Shown: in pieces, positions 28,174 through 34,676 of the stretch
Layout: every line of letters begins with the position of its first letter
Position numbering within the stretch: position 1 is the first letter of the stretch
IMG/VR virus record: IMGVR_UViG_3300015360_000016
Coordinates: 1-34,676 of that record
Length of the DNA stretch: 34,676 nucleotides
Reading direction: 5' to 3' (one strand)
Source: a virus
Made by a program: the position numbers and the translations under genes
The notes under the pieces: generated by a model
What the model was told of the DNA's origin: nothing
The model's database searches: none
What the model saw: the letters and a program-made list of their open reading frames with translations, nothing else

Positions 28174-29202
28174 TTAGGCGGTGACGCTCAACCGTCCGTT
28201 GCTGGCCGGCTTTTCGCACATCAGAATGTTCTGCCCGGCGATGTTGACTTTTTTGATCATGCCGGTGTTGTCTTCGGCGTACACGTCCAGCAGCTTGCCG
28301 TCCGGCTCGGCGCTGTTCAGCGTCCAGTATTTTTTCGCAATCATGCTGAAACCGGAGAAGTGGTAATGATCCCAGTCGATCGGCTTCTGGTTCAGCGTGA
28401 GTGTCTTGTAGCTCATGTCGGCGCCGTCACTCATAACCATGCTGCGAGCGTTCAGACTGTTCTGATAGCGCTCGTAATTGGTCTGATCGCACAGTGTCAG
28501 ATCCGGCATGTCGAACGCGTCCGGGATGCTCTCCGGCGTGTTTCCGCCGGCGAACTGGCCCACGCAGCACTGGTTCCACAGCGTGTTCAGCCCCTCCAGC
28601 CCGTTGTTGACGTCGTTCAGATTGTCATCGCCGAAGAAATCGGCAATCGTCGTGCCCACCTTCGCGCGGAAGTACGATCCCGCCGTCACGTTGCGGTCCA
28701 CGCCCAGAATGGTGCTGGTCCCGCTCAGCCACGCCTGCAATCCCAGCATCGGATCGCCCACGTCGTTGCGGGCCGCCACGCGCGTGCCGTCGCCGTAGGC
28801 GTCCGTCGCAAACACGCCCTGGAACTGCCGGCTGAATGCGTTGAACTGGTTCACCAGCCAGTCAAAATTTTTGTCTTCCTTGTCGGTGTTTTTGGCGCGC
28901 TTCTCCTGGAACTTGCTGTTAGCCAGAGCCCGGCCATAGCGCGACCACGGCACCGTCAGCTTGATGAAATCATCAATCGTCTCGGCTTCCAGTTCGGTAA
29001 AATCACCGATCGCACGGGCACCCGTGCCGCTCTCGCGGTACTGCACCCAGAAATCAATGCCGTCCGATCCGCCCACGCCGTACTTGATGCGGCCCCACTT
29101 TTTCAACCACATCAGAAATTTCGCTGCGTTCAACGTCTGCGGCGTCACCTGATTTTTCAGCCGCTTGTTCAGCACAGCCACCGCAAAACTATTAATTGGC
29201 AT
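28174..29202 (-). CDS. Major capsid protein
   Basis: A 342-residue protein from ATG 29202 (AGGGAGAG upstream). It begins P-I-N-S-F-A-V-A-V-L-N-K-R-L, followed by an N-arm-like helical part, an E-loop-like region (W-V-Q-Y-R-E-S-G-T-G-A-R-A-I-G-D-F-T-E-L), a long spine-helix-like segment (E-A-E-T-I-D-D-F-I-K-L-T-V-P-W), and a beta-rich C-terminus with L-T-L-N-Q-K-P-I-D-W-D-H-Y-H. Size, composition and its place after the scaffold-like gene fit an HK97-fold coat protein. It is flanked by structured intergenic elements on both sides, consistent with high, separately tuned expression. Confidence 0.85.
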   Translation of the reverse strand: MPINSFAVAVLNKRLKNQVTPQTLNAAKFLMWLKKWGRIKYGVGGSDGIDFWVQYRESGTGARAIGDFTELEAETIDDFIKLTVPWSRYGRALANSKFQEKRAKNTDKEDKNFDWLVNQFNAFSRQFQGVFATDAYGDGTRVAARNDVGDPMLGLQAWLSGTSTILGVDRNVTAGSYFRAKVGTTIADFFGDDNLNDVNNGLEGLNTLWNQCCVGQFAGGNTPESIPDAFDMPDLTLCDQTNYERYQNSLNARSMVMSDGADMSYKTLTLNQKPIDWDHYHFSGFSMIAKKYWTLNSAEPDGKLLDVYAEDNTGMIKKVNIAGQNILMCEKPASNGRLSVTA

Positions 29203-29213
29203 TGTCTCTCCCT

Positions 29214-29270
29214 GTTCTGCCCGCCGGTGGCCTGTGCCAGCCTGGGCCCTCTCAAAAATCCGGGCAGAAC
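29214..29270. promoter_or_regulatory. Structured leader upstream of the capsid gene
   Basis: GTTCTGCCCG (29214-29223) is a perfect inverted repeat of CGGGCAGAAC (29261-29270). The 37-nt interior contains further GGCC pairing. On the mRNA the stem ends about 2 nt before the capsid ribosome site, leaving that site free. A processing (RNase III-like) or stabilising leader is plausible. Confidence 0.7.
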
Positions 29271-29286
29271 GTTTCCGCCCGTCTCG

Positions 29287-30339
29287 TTAATTCGCTCGGT
29301 CCAGCATCTGAGTAAAACGCAGCCGTTCCTGCGGCGTCATCTGCGCCGCCAGTTCCGGAGATTCCGCCTCGACTTCCGCCGCGTCATCAAACGCCGTCCC
29401 GCGTCCGCTCGTCTTCGGCGCCACGCCCGCCCCGCTCGCCGGCGATGCCGTTCCCGCAATCCTGCGCATCCCGTCCAGCTTGGTATTCGCTGCTTTCAGT
29501 TGCAGTTTCGACACCTCGCCGATCACGTAATTGGCCGTGAATTCAAACGGGTTGAATCCCGGCTGCTCCATCGCGCGCTGCCGCAAATATTTTTCGTTCT
29601 CAGTAAAAAACGTATCGGCGGCCTTGAACAACTCCCCGCCGTTGGGGTTCTGCTGGCTCGGTGCCGAAAACCGCCGGTCCGCCTTTTCCAGAGCCTGGAA
29701 TTGTCCCGTCAGATGCTGATTGAACGCCTGTTCCTGGCGCTGCTGTTCGGTCTGCATCAGCGGCTGCATGCCCTGCTGCACGCGCGGATCCACCAGCCGT
29801 TCAGCGAACTTGGGATTCGCCAGTAACCGCGCCTCCACCGTCTGGTGTATGGCCGCGAACGGGTCCGCCTGATACGCCGCCTGAAACTCCGCATCCGAAT
29901 TGAAGCCCGGATACTTGCACTTCGGCCCCGCCGTTTCTGGCCCTTGACCCCCGGCCCCTGGCCCCTGCCGTTGCTGCTGTTGCTGCCATGAGGCCTTTTC
30001 GTCTTCGAGCCTCTGCGCGTAGCGTGCAATTTTCAGATAATTCTGCTCATGCGTCTGCGCCGCCTGTGCCCGCGCGTGAACCTCGGATAGCTTCGTGGCG
30101 CCACCAAACTGAGCCCGCAGCGCCTCGGGAATATCCACATCGTTCACAACGGCCGCCACTGCCGCCGGCTTGTTTGGAATTCCATCGTTCTGTCGCGGGT
30201 CTGTGTTCGCCGCCGGTTCGTTCGCCGCCGCGCCGCCCTCGTCCGACGACACCGAAGCCCCGCCCGGCGTCTGTTCGCCGGCCGCAGCTTCCGCATTCAT
30301 TTCATTTTCAAGTTCGTCCGTCGTCATTTCATCACTCAT
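29287..30339 (-). CDS. Scaffold-like protein
   Basis: A 350-residue acidic protein from ATG 30339, preceded by GGGAGG at 9 nt. The first 80 residues are acidic and disordered (T-T-D-E-L-E-N-E-M-N-A-E-A-A-A). A long helical, Gln-rich middle follows (Q-Q-Q-Q-R-Q, then coiled-coil-like A-F-N-Q-H-L-T-G-Q-F-Q-A-L-E) with a compact helical end (T-P-Q-E-R-L-R-F-T-Q-M-L-D-R). This composition and its position between portal and capsid are typical of internal scaffolds. A heptamer island (29939-29973) encodes the Q-G-P-G-A-G-G-Q-G-P linker. No protease motif is seen. Confidence 0.75.
   Translation of the reverse strand: MSDEMTTDELENEMNAEAAAGEQTPGGASVSSDEGGAAANEPAANTDPRQNDGIPNKPAAVAAVVNDVDIPEALRAQFGGATKLSEVHARAQAAQTHEQNYLKIARYAQRLEDEKASWQQQQQRQGPGAGGQGPETAGPKCKYPGFNSDAEFQAAYQADPFAAIHQTVEARLLANPKFAERLVDPRVQQGMQPLMQTEQQRQEQAFNQHLTGQFQALEKADRRFSAPSQQNPNGGELFKAADTFFTENEKYLRQRAMEQPGFNPFEFTANYVIGEVSKLQLKAANTKLDGMRRIAGTASPASGAGVAPKTSGRGTAFDDAAEVEAESPELAAQMTPQERLRFTQMLDRAN
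29939..29973. repeat. Heptamer repeat island (5 x 7 bp)
   Basis: GGCCCTT, GACCCCC, GGCCCCT, GGCCCCT, GCCGTTG, in frame inside the scaffold-like gene's linker. Confidence 0.8.
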
Positions 30340-30398
30340 TTTTTCCATCCTCCCTTTCCCGTAGCCTGCCGCCCCCGCGGCTAAAAGTTGCTGTTCTG

Positions 30399-30704
30399 TT
30401 ACCGTCCCGCTTCCAGAGAAACACCGCGCGCCTTCGCCGCGGCAAACACCCGCCTGATCTGCCCCCGCGTCCGCACCACCTGCCCCAAAGCCGGGCACCA
30501 GTAAGGCTTCAATGTGTCCTGAATCACCGCCATGCCGTTGCGCGCCGCCTGCTCCGTCACCTCGAGTTCCCCGCGCTTCTGCGCATCGATCGCCTGCGCG
30601 CGCCGTTCCGCAATCTCCGCCTCAGTGCCGAATATGCGGTTCCAGTTCTCGCTGGCCTTCCCAGCAATCTTCACCGCCACCGTCCGCGTGCGACGCTCTT
30701 TCAT
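30399..30704 (-). CDS. Hypothetical 101-aa head-morphogenesis protein
   Basis: A 101-residue basic protein whose ATG 30704 overlaps the portal stop (ATGA), so it is translationally coupled. Helical N-terminus (E-R-R-T-R-T-V-A-V-K-I-A-G-K-A-S-E-N-W-N) and a central segment with A-I-D-A-Q-K-R-G-E-L-E-V-T-E-Q-A-A-R-N. It sits between portal and scaffold, where small head-assembly factors are common. No family recognised. Confidence 0.65.
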   Translation of the reverse strand: MKERRTRTVAVKIAGKASENWNRIFGTEAEIAERRAQAIDAQKRGELEVTEQAARNGMAVIQDTLKPYWCPALGQVVRTRGQIRRVFAAAKARGVSLEAGR

Positions 30705-32626
30705 GCCGCCCCCCGCACGATCGGCAGCCCGCCCTGCATCGGCGTGGCCGGCAGCGCGCCCCCCGCTTGCGGCGGCCCTTGTGGCACCAGTCCCGCCCCT
30801 GTCATAGGATTGTCGCCCACGGGCGAACCCATCGGCGGCGGTACAGCCCCCGGCATTCCTGCCGGCAATCCCGGCATCGCCATGGCTGGCTGCTCCGGGA
30901 ATAAGAATCTCTCCGCGTTCCTGTTGCCATCCTTCCGCGCCTGCTCCATCAGGATCTCCGACGTGTCGAACTTCGGCGGCATCCCACGACTCATCAGAAC
31001 CGCGTTTTCCTCATTCCCGCCTTTTCGCATTCGCTCCAAGCGGTCCAGTTCCTCGCGCTTCGATCGCCGGCCCGTCGATCCGCCCGCAATTTTAACTGTG
31101 TATTCCGTGCTGAACCGCTCCGGACTCTGCGCGTACACACTCCACGCCAGCGCCGACGACGCCCCCGCCAACTGCTTAATCTTCTCCGGCGTCTGCAGCG
31201 ACAGTTCGATCAGTGCCCGGTGCATCACCTGTTCATTTAAAAATCCATCGATGGCGTTGACCTTCAAACCCGTGCGCCGTTCGCCCTGGCTCGCCCGAAT
31301 GTCCATCTCCGTGGCCGTCGGATCACTCCCGCGCGAAGGCTGCCCGCCGCGCAGAATCTCATCCAGCCCCACGATTTCGTCCGCCAGATGTTTCAGCGCC
31401 ACGAGGTGTTCAATGGTCGGATCGTTCGGGGAATTCAGGTCCAACACGTACATAGCCCGGCTTAAATCTTCATTGAAATTCCTTATTGGCGTGAAGTTCA
31501 TCGGTTTGTTTTTTTTGATGTTCTCCAGAGCGTCCGGGTCCAGTCCCGCCTTGTATAAAATTTGCTTGGCCATGGCCCGGTTGGTCTGATCGTCCAGAAA
31601 GCGCACCAGTTTTTCATAGGCTTTGTTCAAGCTGTGAATCACTTCGATTTCTGAAAACGCATCCTTGAACACCACGTTCTGACGGTGAAAAGCCAGATCG
31701 GTGAATCCAAACTGGTCCGCCTGCAACTGCCAGGGCCACGATGTTTTTTGCAGCGTCGTTTTTTTCACAGCGTCCCGGTAAATCAGAATGCGCCGCTCGC
31801 GGTCCTTGAACCACACTTCGTGAAATTTAAAACAATCCTTATCGTCGGCCGTCTCGCTCTCTTTCGCGCGGTCGCCGTCCAGCCCTGGACTCTCCTGTAA
31901 TTTGAAATTCGGGTCACCCAGTTGCACGCCCTTGGGCTCGAAGAAGTCGCGCGCCACATCGAACGGCAACACGCACGTGTGAACCAAATAACGCGACTGC
32001 CGCAGCGCGTGCCGGCAGTGCGGATCCACAGACAGTTCATGCCGTTTAATCGCGTCGCTTCGAGAAACACCTTTCGCTGGGTCCCAGCTCTCCTTCGTGA
32101 TTCCCATGCCGCGCAACTGCGCGTCCTGCAAACACACCTCATTCTCCTTCTGCGTGTTCGCGCACGTGTAGCCGTACTTTAACAGTTCTTCCATCCCATC
32201 GGCAAAGGCGCGCTTGGCCTCGTCGACGTTCTTCACCAGCCCCATCTGCACCAGCGGCGCAAAGGTCTCATCAGCCGCGCTCTGCCCGTCCACTGGGTCC
32301 ACCTGGATATCCGGCGTGTGCTGGAACAACTCCCCGCGCACTGTGTTCACGTGCGGAAACACGCGGTTGACGTGAATTTTTCCGTCCTCTTTGTCGTCGT
32401 TGTCTTTTAGATTGGCGTTGAAACCGCCATAGCGGAATTCAGTAACATATTTCCCGCCCGTCGGCGCATTCGCGTCACCCTCGCGGCGGTATTCCTTCTC
32501 CGCCGCATCGCAAATGCGCTGCACCGCCTCCGGATCATCCGCCATGCGTGGACGAGAAATAGCAGCCGGGCCGGCGCCCGTGCCACTGTTGATATTCTCG
32601 TTGGCTGCGCCGGCAGCATCCAGCAT
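30701..32626 (-). CDS. Portal protein
   Basis: A 641-residue protein from ATG 32626, supported by GGAG 7 nt upstream; the open frame reaches GTG 32671. An acidic N-terminus with a run of D/E/K (L-K-D-N-D-D-K-E-D-G-K) precedes the wing/clip region (F-P-H-V-N-T-V-R-G-E-L-F-Q-H-T-P-D-I-Q-V). A helix-rich core with L-N-K-A-Y-E-K-L-V-R-F-L-D-D-Q-T-N-R follows, and a long C-terminal Pro/Met/Gly-rich tail. Size, layout and the place directly after the large terminase fit the dodecameric portal through which DNA enters the head. A perfect hairpin (32629-32659) buries its ribosome site. Confidence 0.8.
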   Translation of the reverse strand: MLDAAGAANENINSGTGAGPAAISRPRMADDPEAVQRICDAAEKEYRREGDANAPTGGKYVTEFRYGGFNANLKDNDDKEDGKIHVNRVFPHVNTVRGELFQHTPDIQVDPVDGQSAADETFAPLVQMGLVKNVDEAKRAFADGMEELLKYGYTCANTQKENEVCLQDAQLRGMGITKESWDPAKGVSRSDAIKRHELSVDPHCRHALRQSRYLVHTCVLPFDVARDFFEPKGVQLGDPNFKLQESPGLDGDRAKESETADDKDCFKFHEVWFKDRERRILIYRDAVKKTTLQKTSWPWQLQADQFGFTDLAFHRQNVVFKDAFSEIEVIHSLNKAYEKLVRFLDDQTNRAMAKQILYKAGLDPDALENIKKNKPMNFTPIRNFNEDLSRAMYVLDLNSPNDPTIEHLVALKHLADEIVGLDEILRGGQPSRGSDPTATEMDIRASQGERRTGLKVNAIDGFLNEQVMHRALIELSLQTPEKIKQLAGASSALAWSVYAQSPERFSTEYTVKIAGGSTGRRSKREELDRLERMRKGGNEENAVLMSRGMPPKFDTSEILMEQARKDGNRNAERFLFPEQPAMAMPGLPAGMPGAVPPPMGSPVGDNPMTGAGLVPQGPPQAGGALPATPMQGGLPIVRGAA

Positions 32627-32796
32627 TCCGTTACTCCGATTTGTACAATTGGAGTAACGTCGTTTTTCCACTCATATTCCACACCTTGCCAACCCGTGCT
32701 ACTCACTGCTACTCTGTGCTACAACGTTCTTCTTTGCTGAATCCATGCGCGCAGCATTCGATTGCGTAATTTTAAATCCTTGTCACCCCTTGTTTT
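32627..32796. other. Terminase-portal intergenic region
   Basis: 170 bases without a convincing gene. It carries the portal hairpin, a decamer repeat (GCTACTCACT, GCTACTCTGT, GCTAC at 32698-32722) and the start of a 17-bp tandem repeat. Confidence 0.6.
32629..32659 (-). promoter_or_regulatory. Hairpin sequestering the portal ribosome-binding site
   Basis: CGTTACTCC (32629-32637) and GGAGTAACG (32651-32659) form a perfect 9-bp stem with a 13-nt loop containing TTGTACAA. On the mRNA the 3' arm holds the GGAG that lies 7 nt before ATG 32626, so the stem blocks initiation unless it is melted or bound. Confidence 0.8.
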
Positions 32797-32822
32797 TCAT
32801 CCGCCCTTGTTTTTCATCCGCC
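32789..32822. repeat. 17-bp tandem duplication at the terminase stop codon
   Basis: CTTGTTTTTCATCCGCC occurs twice in tandem (32789-32805, 32806-32822) and covers the end of the large terminase gene (stop at 32797-32799). Confidence 0.9.
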
Positions 32823-34404
32823 GTTCCAAAAACATCTTCCCGATGCCAGACGTCGGCGCAATCCGCGCCGGCTGCACCCACTCCAGCCCGCCCGCCACCA
32901 GGTACCGCCAATCGTCCAGCCCATGATCTTTTTTCTTCACGGGCTTCATGTGCCCTTCGTCGCCGCGCTCCCTGGCAATGTGCCGCCCGTAATTTCGCCG
33001 CTCGTTCTGGAAATTCGTACACGTATCGAACACCACAAACAGCGGGCTCCCGTCCGCGCACCGTTCGCGCAACAAATTTTTGCACAGCTCAATGCCCGGC
33101 TCCACGCGATTGTCCGGCGCCGGCGTGACGTCGATCGTGACCCGCTCGCCCTGGCACTTCTGGCACCGCCCCCAGTCGTTCACGTCCGTTTCCCCGCAAC
33201 TGGCGCAATAGCCCGCTCGGTTCCACAGGTCGATCAAGCGCGTGCCCGTCTCCTGCCCCGCGCCCATCGTGGCCGGGTCAATCCACCGTTGGTGATACGC
33301 CCGCTCCCCGCCATCCAGTTCTGAAAGCCGTAATATTTCCAGCGCATTGCCCAGCAGCGGCGGTTCCACGTCGTAACCGTAATACTCCCGATACATAACG
33401 ATCTTCTTCGCCGCCGGCGCCACCGCCACCCAGATGCACGCCACCGTGTGCACGCCATGATCGATGCAGCGGTATTTCGTCCACTCCCGCGTGATGGGAA
33501 AGGGCTTCACCACGCGCTGCATCCCCGGCGGCTGCCAGATGCTGTCCGGATAAATCTTCCCTTCCTCGGCCGACGGGTACCCGTCGACGCGTAAGCGCAA
33601 TGTCTCCGGGTCATTGGCATACTTGCGCTCAAGCGCCTTGATTTCAGTCGGTGGTATCGCCGGGTTATCCCGCATCGACAGCCGCCCGTGAAACACGTCC
33701 GGGTCGCCAGCCTCGGCCCGCGCCCGCAACTCCACTTCGTAATCCATATTTTTCAAGGCCGTCGCCAGATACCCGATGCGGCCGCAGCGGTCGACAATGC
33801 GCAGCTGCCCCTCATTCACCTTGTCGGGGGGCGCCTCCTCGTCGTAGTTGATGGCGTCGACAGCCGCGGAACTCCACGCGTCGGTGTCCGCCTCGTAGCT
33901 CATTATATAAATGTCGGCCACGTTGCCATCAAAGCGCCGCACCTGCAGATAGTCCGGCACCTCGGGGTTTTTTTTATTCCAGCTGATCGCGCAAATGTTG
34001 CGCGTCGGCAGCGCCCGCACCGATTCCCCAGGGAACAGCAGCAACCGCTTGAAATGCCGCCACGCCGCCACGCCGAAAAGGTCATACTTCACCGCGCCCC
34101 ACCAGCCCACCCACGCCCCGCCGCTCCAGCGCGGCGGCAAATTCTTCGGCGGCCATACATACGTTGGATGCACCCCGCGCGCCATCGCCAAAAAATCAAT
34201 CGATCCCGTCCACGTCTTGCCGGACCTATTGCCGCCGTCCAGCAGCCGTTCCCGCTTCTCGCTCAGCACATAATCCAGCTGCGCGTTCCCAAACCTCACC
34301 TGCTCTTTCGTCGTGAGTTCCCCCAGCGCCTTTAGTAGCGGGTCCCCCCGCCGCAGCGCCAGTTCCCGCGCAATCTCAACCCTCCGCCGCATGCTCGCAT
34401 CCAT
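32797..34404 (-). CDS. terL: Terminase large subunit with internal zinc ribbon
   Basis: A 535-residue packaging ATPase/nuclease from ATG 34404 (GTG 34410 is also in frame; no strong ribosome site). The Walker A G-G-N-R-S-G-K-T is at about 57-64, and the Walker B A-I-N-Y-D-E-E-A-P near 170 carries the catalytic Glu. The nuclease domain begins at Y-R-C-I-D-H-G and ends with K-K-K-D-H-G-L-D-D-W-R-Y, whose Asp residues are expected metal ligands. An unusual insertion, Y-C-A-S-C-G-E-T-D-V-N-D-W-G-R-C-Q-K-C at about 400 (CxxC-x8-CxxC), is a zinc-ribbon pattern within the nuclease domain. A 17-bp tandem duplication covers the 3' end. Confidence 0.9.
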   Translation of the reverse strand: MDASMRRRVEIARELALRRGDPLLKALGELTTKEQVRFGNAQLDYVLSEKRERLLDGGNRSGKTWTGSIDFLAMARGVHPTYVWPPKNLPPRWSGGAWVGWWGAVKYDLFGVAAWRHFKRLLLFPGESVRALPTRNICAISWNKKNPEVPDYLQVRRFDGNVADIYIMSYEADTDAWSSAAVDAINYDEEAPPDKVNEGQLRIVDRCGRIGYLATALKNMDYEVELRARAEAGDPDVFHGRLSMRDNPAIPPTEIKALERKYANDPETLRLRVDGYPSAEEGKIYPDSIWQPPGMQRVVKPFPITREWTKYRCIDHGVHTVACIWVAVAPAAKKIVMYREYYGYDVEPPLLGNALEILRLSELDGGERAYHQRWIDPATMGAGQETGTRLIDLWNRAGYCASCGETDVNDWGRCQKCQGERVTIDVTPAPDNRVEPGIELCKNLLRERCADGSPLFVVFDTCTNFQNERRNYGRHIARERGDEGHMKPVKKKDHGLDDWRYLVAGGLEWVQPARIAPTSGIGKMFLERRMKNKGG

Positions 34405-34410
34405 ACACAC

Positions 34411-34540
34411 CCACGTTTGTTTTCACGCGGCGGCGCTCATACATCTGTAAACACGCTTTATCGCCGTCTTTTGTGAGCCACCACGCTGGTTCAATGCTCC
34501 CTTTACCTCCGCCGTTCTCTGCGCCTCCGCGTTTTTGCGT
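34411..34540. other. terS-terL intergenic region with octamer island
   Basis: 130 bases between the small and large terminase genes. The left two thirds have no recognisable element; the right third is the octamer island 34517-34548. Confidence 0.6.
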
Positions 34541-34548
34541 TCACGCGA
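34517..34548. repeat. Octamer repeat island (4 x 8 bp)
   Basis: CTCTGCGC, CTCCGCGT, TTTTGCGT, TCACGCGA. Related to 3057-3080 (both preceded by GCCGTT). It contains the stop codon of terS (34541-34543). Confidence 0.8.
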
Positions 34549-34676
34549 TCCCCAGTTTTTTCGCCTCCGCCATCAACTCCGCCTCCGCCATCGTCTGAGC
34601 CGCCGGCCCCACGTTCTGCACGATCTGTTTATCCGGCGCGTTCAACCCCAGCAGCCGGGCCAGGCGGTCCGCCGCC
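34541..34676 (-). CDS. terS: Terminase small subunit, 3' end (continues the gene at 1-518)
   Basis: This is the C-terminal part of the small terminase. Bases 34554-34676 are the duplicate of 1-123, and 34541-34553 supply the unique last codons (ending L-G-I-A-stop). On the circle the gene is complete; in the linear window it is split by the ends. Confidence 0.8.
   Translation of the reverse strand, partial: AADRLARLLGLNAPDKQIVQNVGPAAQTMAEAELMAEAKKLGIA
34554..34676. repeat. 123-bp terminal direct repeat (right copy)
   Basis: Exact copy of bases 1-123; see the left copy. Confidence 0.93.

Noticed and set aside
1-34676. CRISPR array
   Set aside because: The repeat islands have 7- or 8-bp units without spacers; no repeat-spacer pattern of about 30 + 30 bp was seen.

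Overview
The window looks like the complete genome of a temperate, short-tailed (podovirus-like) phage, assembled from a circular molecule. Bases 1-123 are repeated exactly at 34554-34676, so the unique circle is 34,553 bp and the ends fall inside the small-terminase gene. The sequence is GC-rich. Genes have strong GGAGG-type ribosome sites and many stop/start overlaps, which argues against a Bacteroidota host. Host taxonomy cannot be fixed from the window. The many short 7/8-nt periodic repeat islands look host-derived and recall uncultured Verrucomicrobiota/Planctomycetota-type genomes, but that is a weak inference.

Layout: a divergent control region (7207-7304) carries two face-to-face promoters. 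Rightward (7305-10029) lies the immunity/integration block: an XRE-type repressor, two small unknown genes (one with a very acidic tail) and a complete tyrosine integrase. Immediately after the integrase is the 5' half of a tRNA with a CAU anticodon (10037-10080), the likely attP. Leftward from 7206 runs a dense block of small early genes: two zinc-ribbon proteins, a DUF4406-like nucleoside deoxyribosyltransferase relative, a DUF2303-like protein, a replisome-organizer-like replication protein, and several unknowns. It ends in a small HTH protein next to the small terminase.

The same strand continues round the circle into the late genes (34543 down to 10190): small and large terminase, portal, a 101-aa protein, scaffold-like protein, major capsid, two head/decoration-like proteins, and a fibre-like protein. 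A lysis-like cassette follows (secreted trypsin-like serine protease, membrane/coiled-coil protein, holin-like protein, lipoprotein). Then come a tail adaptor, a coiled-coil mini-gene, a Cys-rich structural protein, a GT-A glycosyltransferase, a tail-nozzle-like protein, and three internal-virion (ejectosome-like) proteins, the last 1771 aa long. No RNA polymerase, DNA polymerase or recognisable endolysin is present.

Points that stand out: scattered repeat islands, several exactly 5x7 or 4x8 bp, often at gene ends or in protein linkers; both divergent promoters appear to give leaderless mRNAs; a perfect hairpin sequesters the portal ribosome site; a phage-supplied tRNA 5' half lies directly behind int; a zinc-ribbon sits inside the large terminase; and a catalytic-triad serine protease sits in the lysis region.
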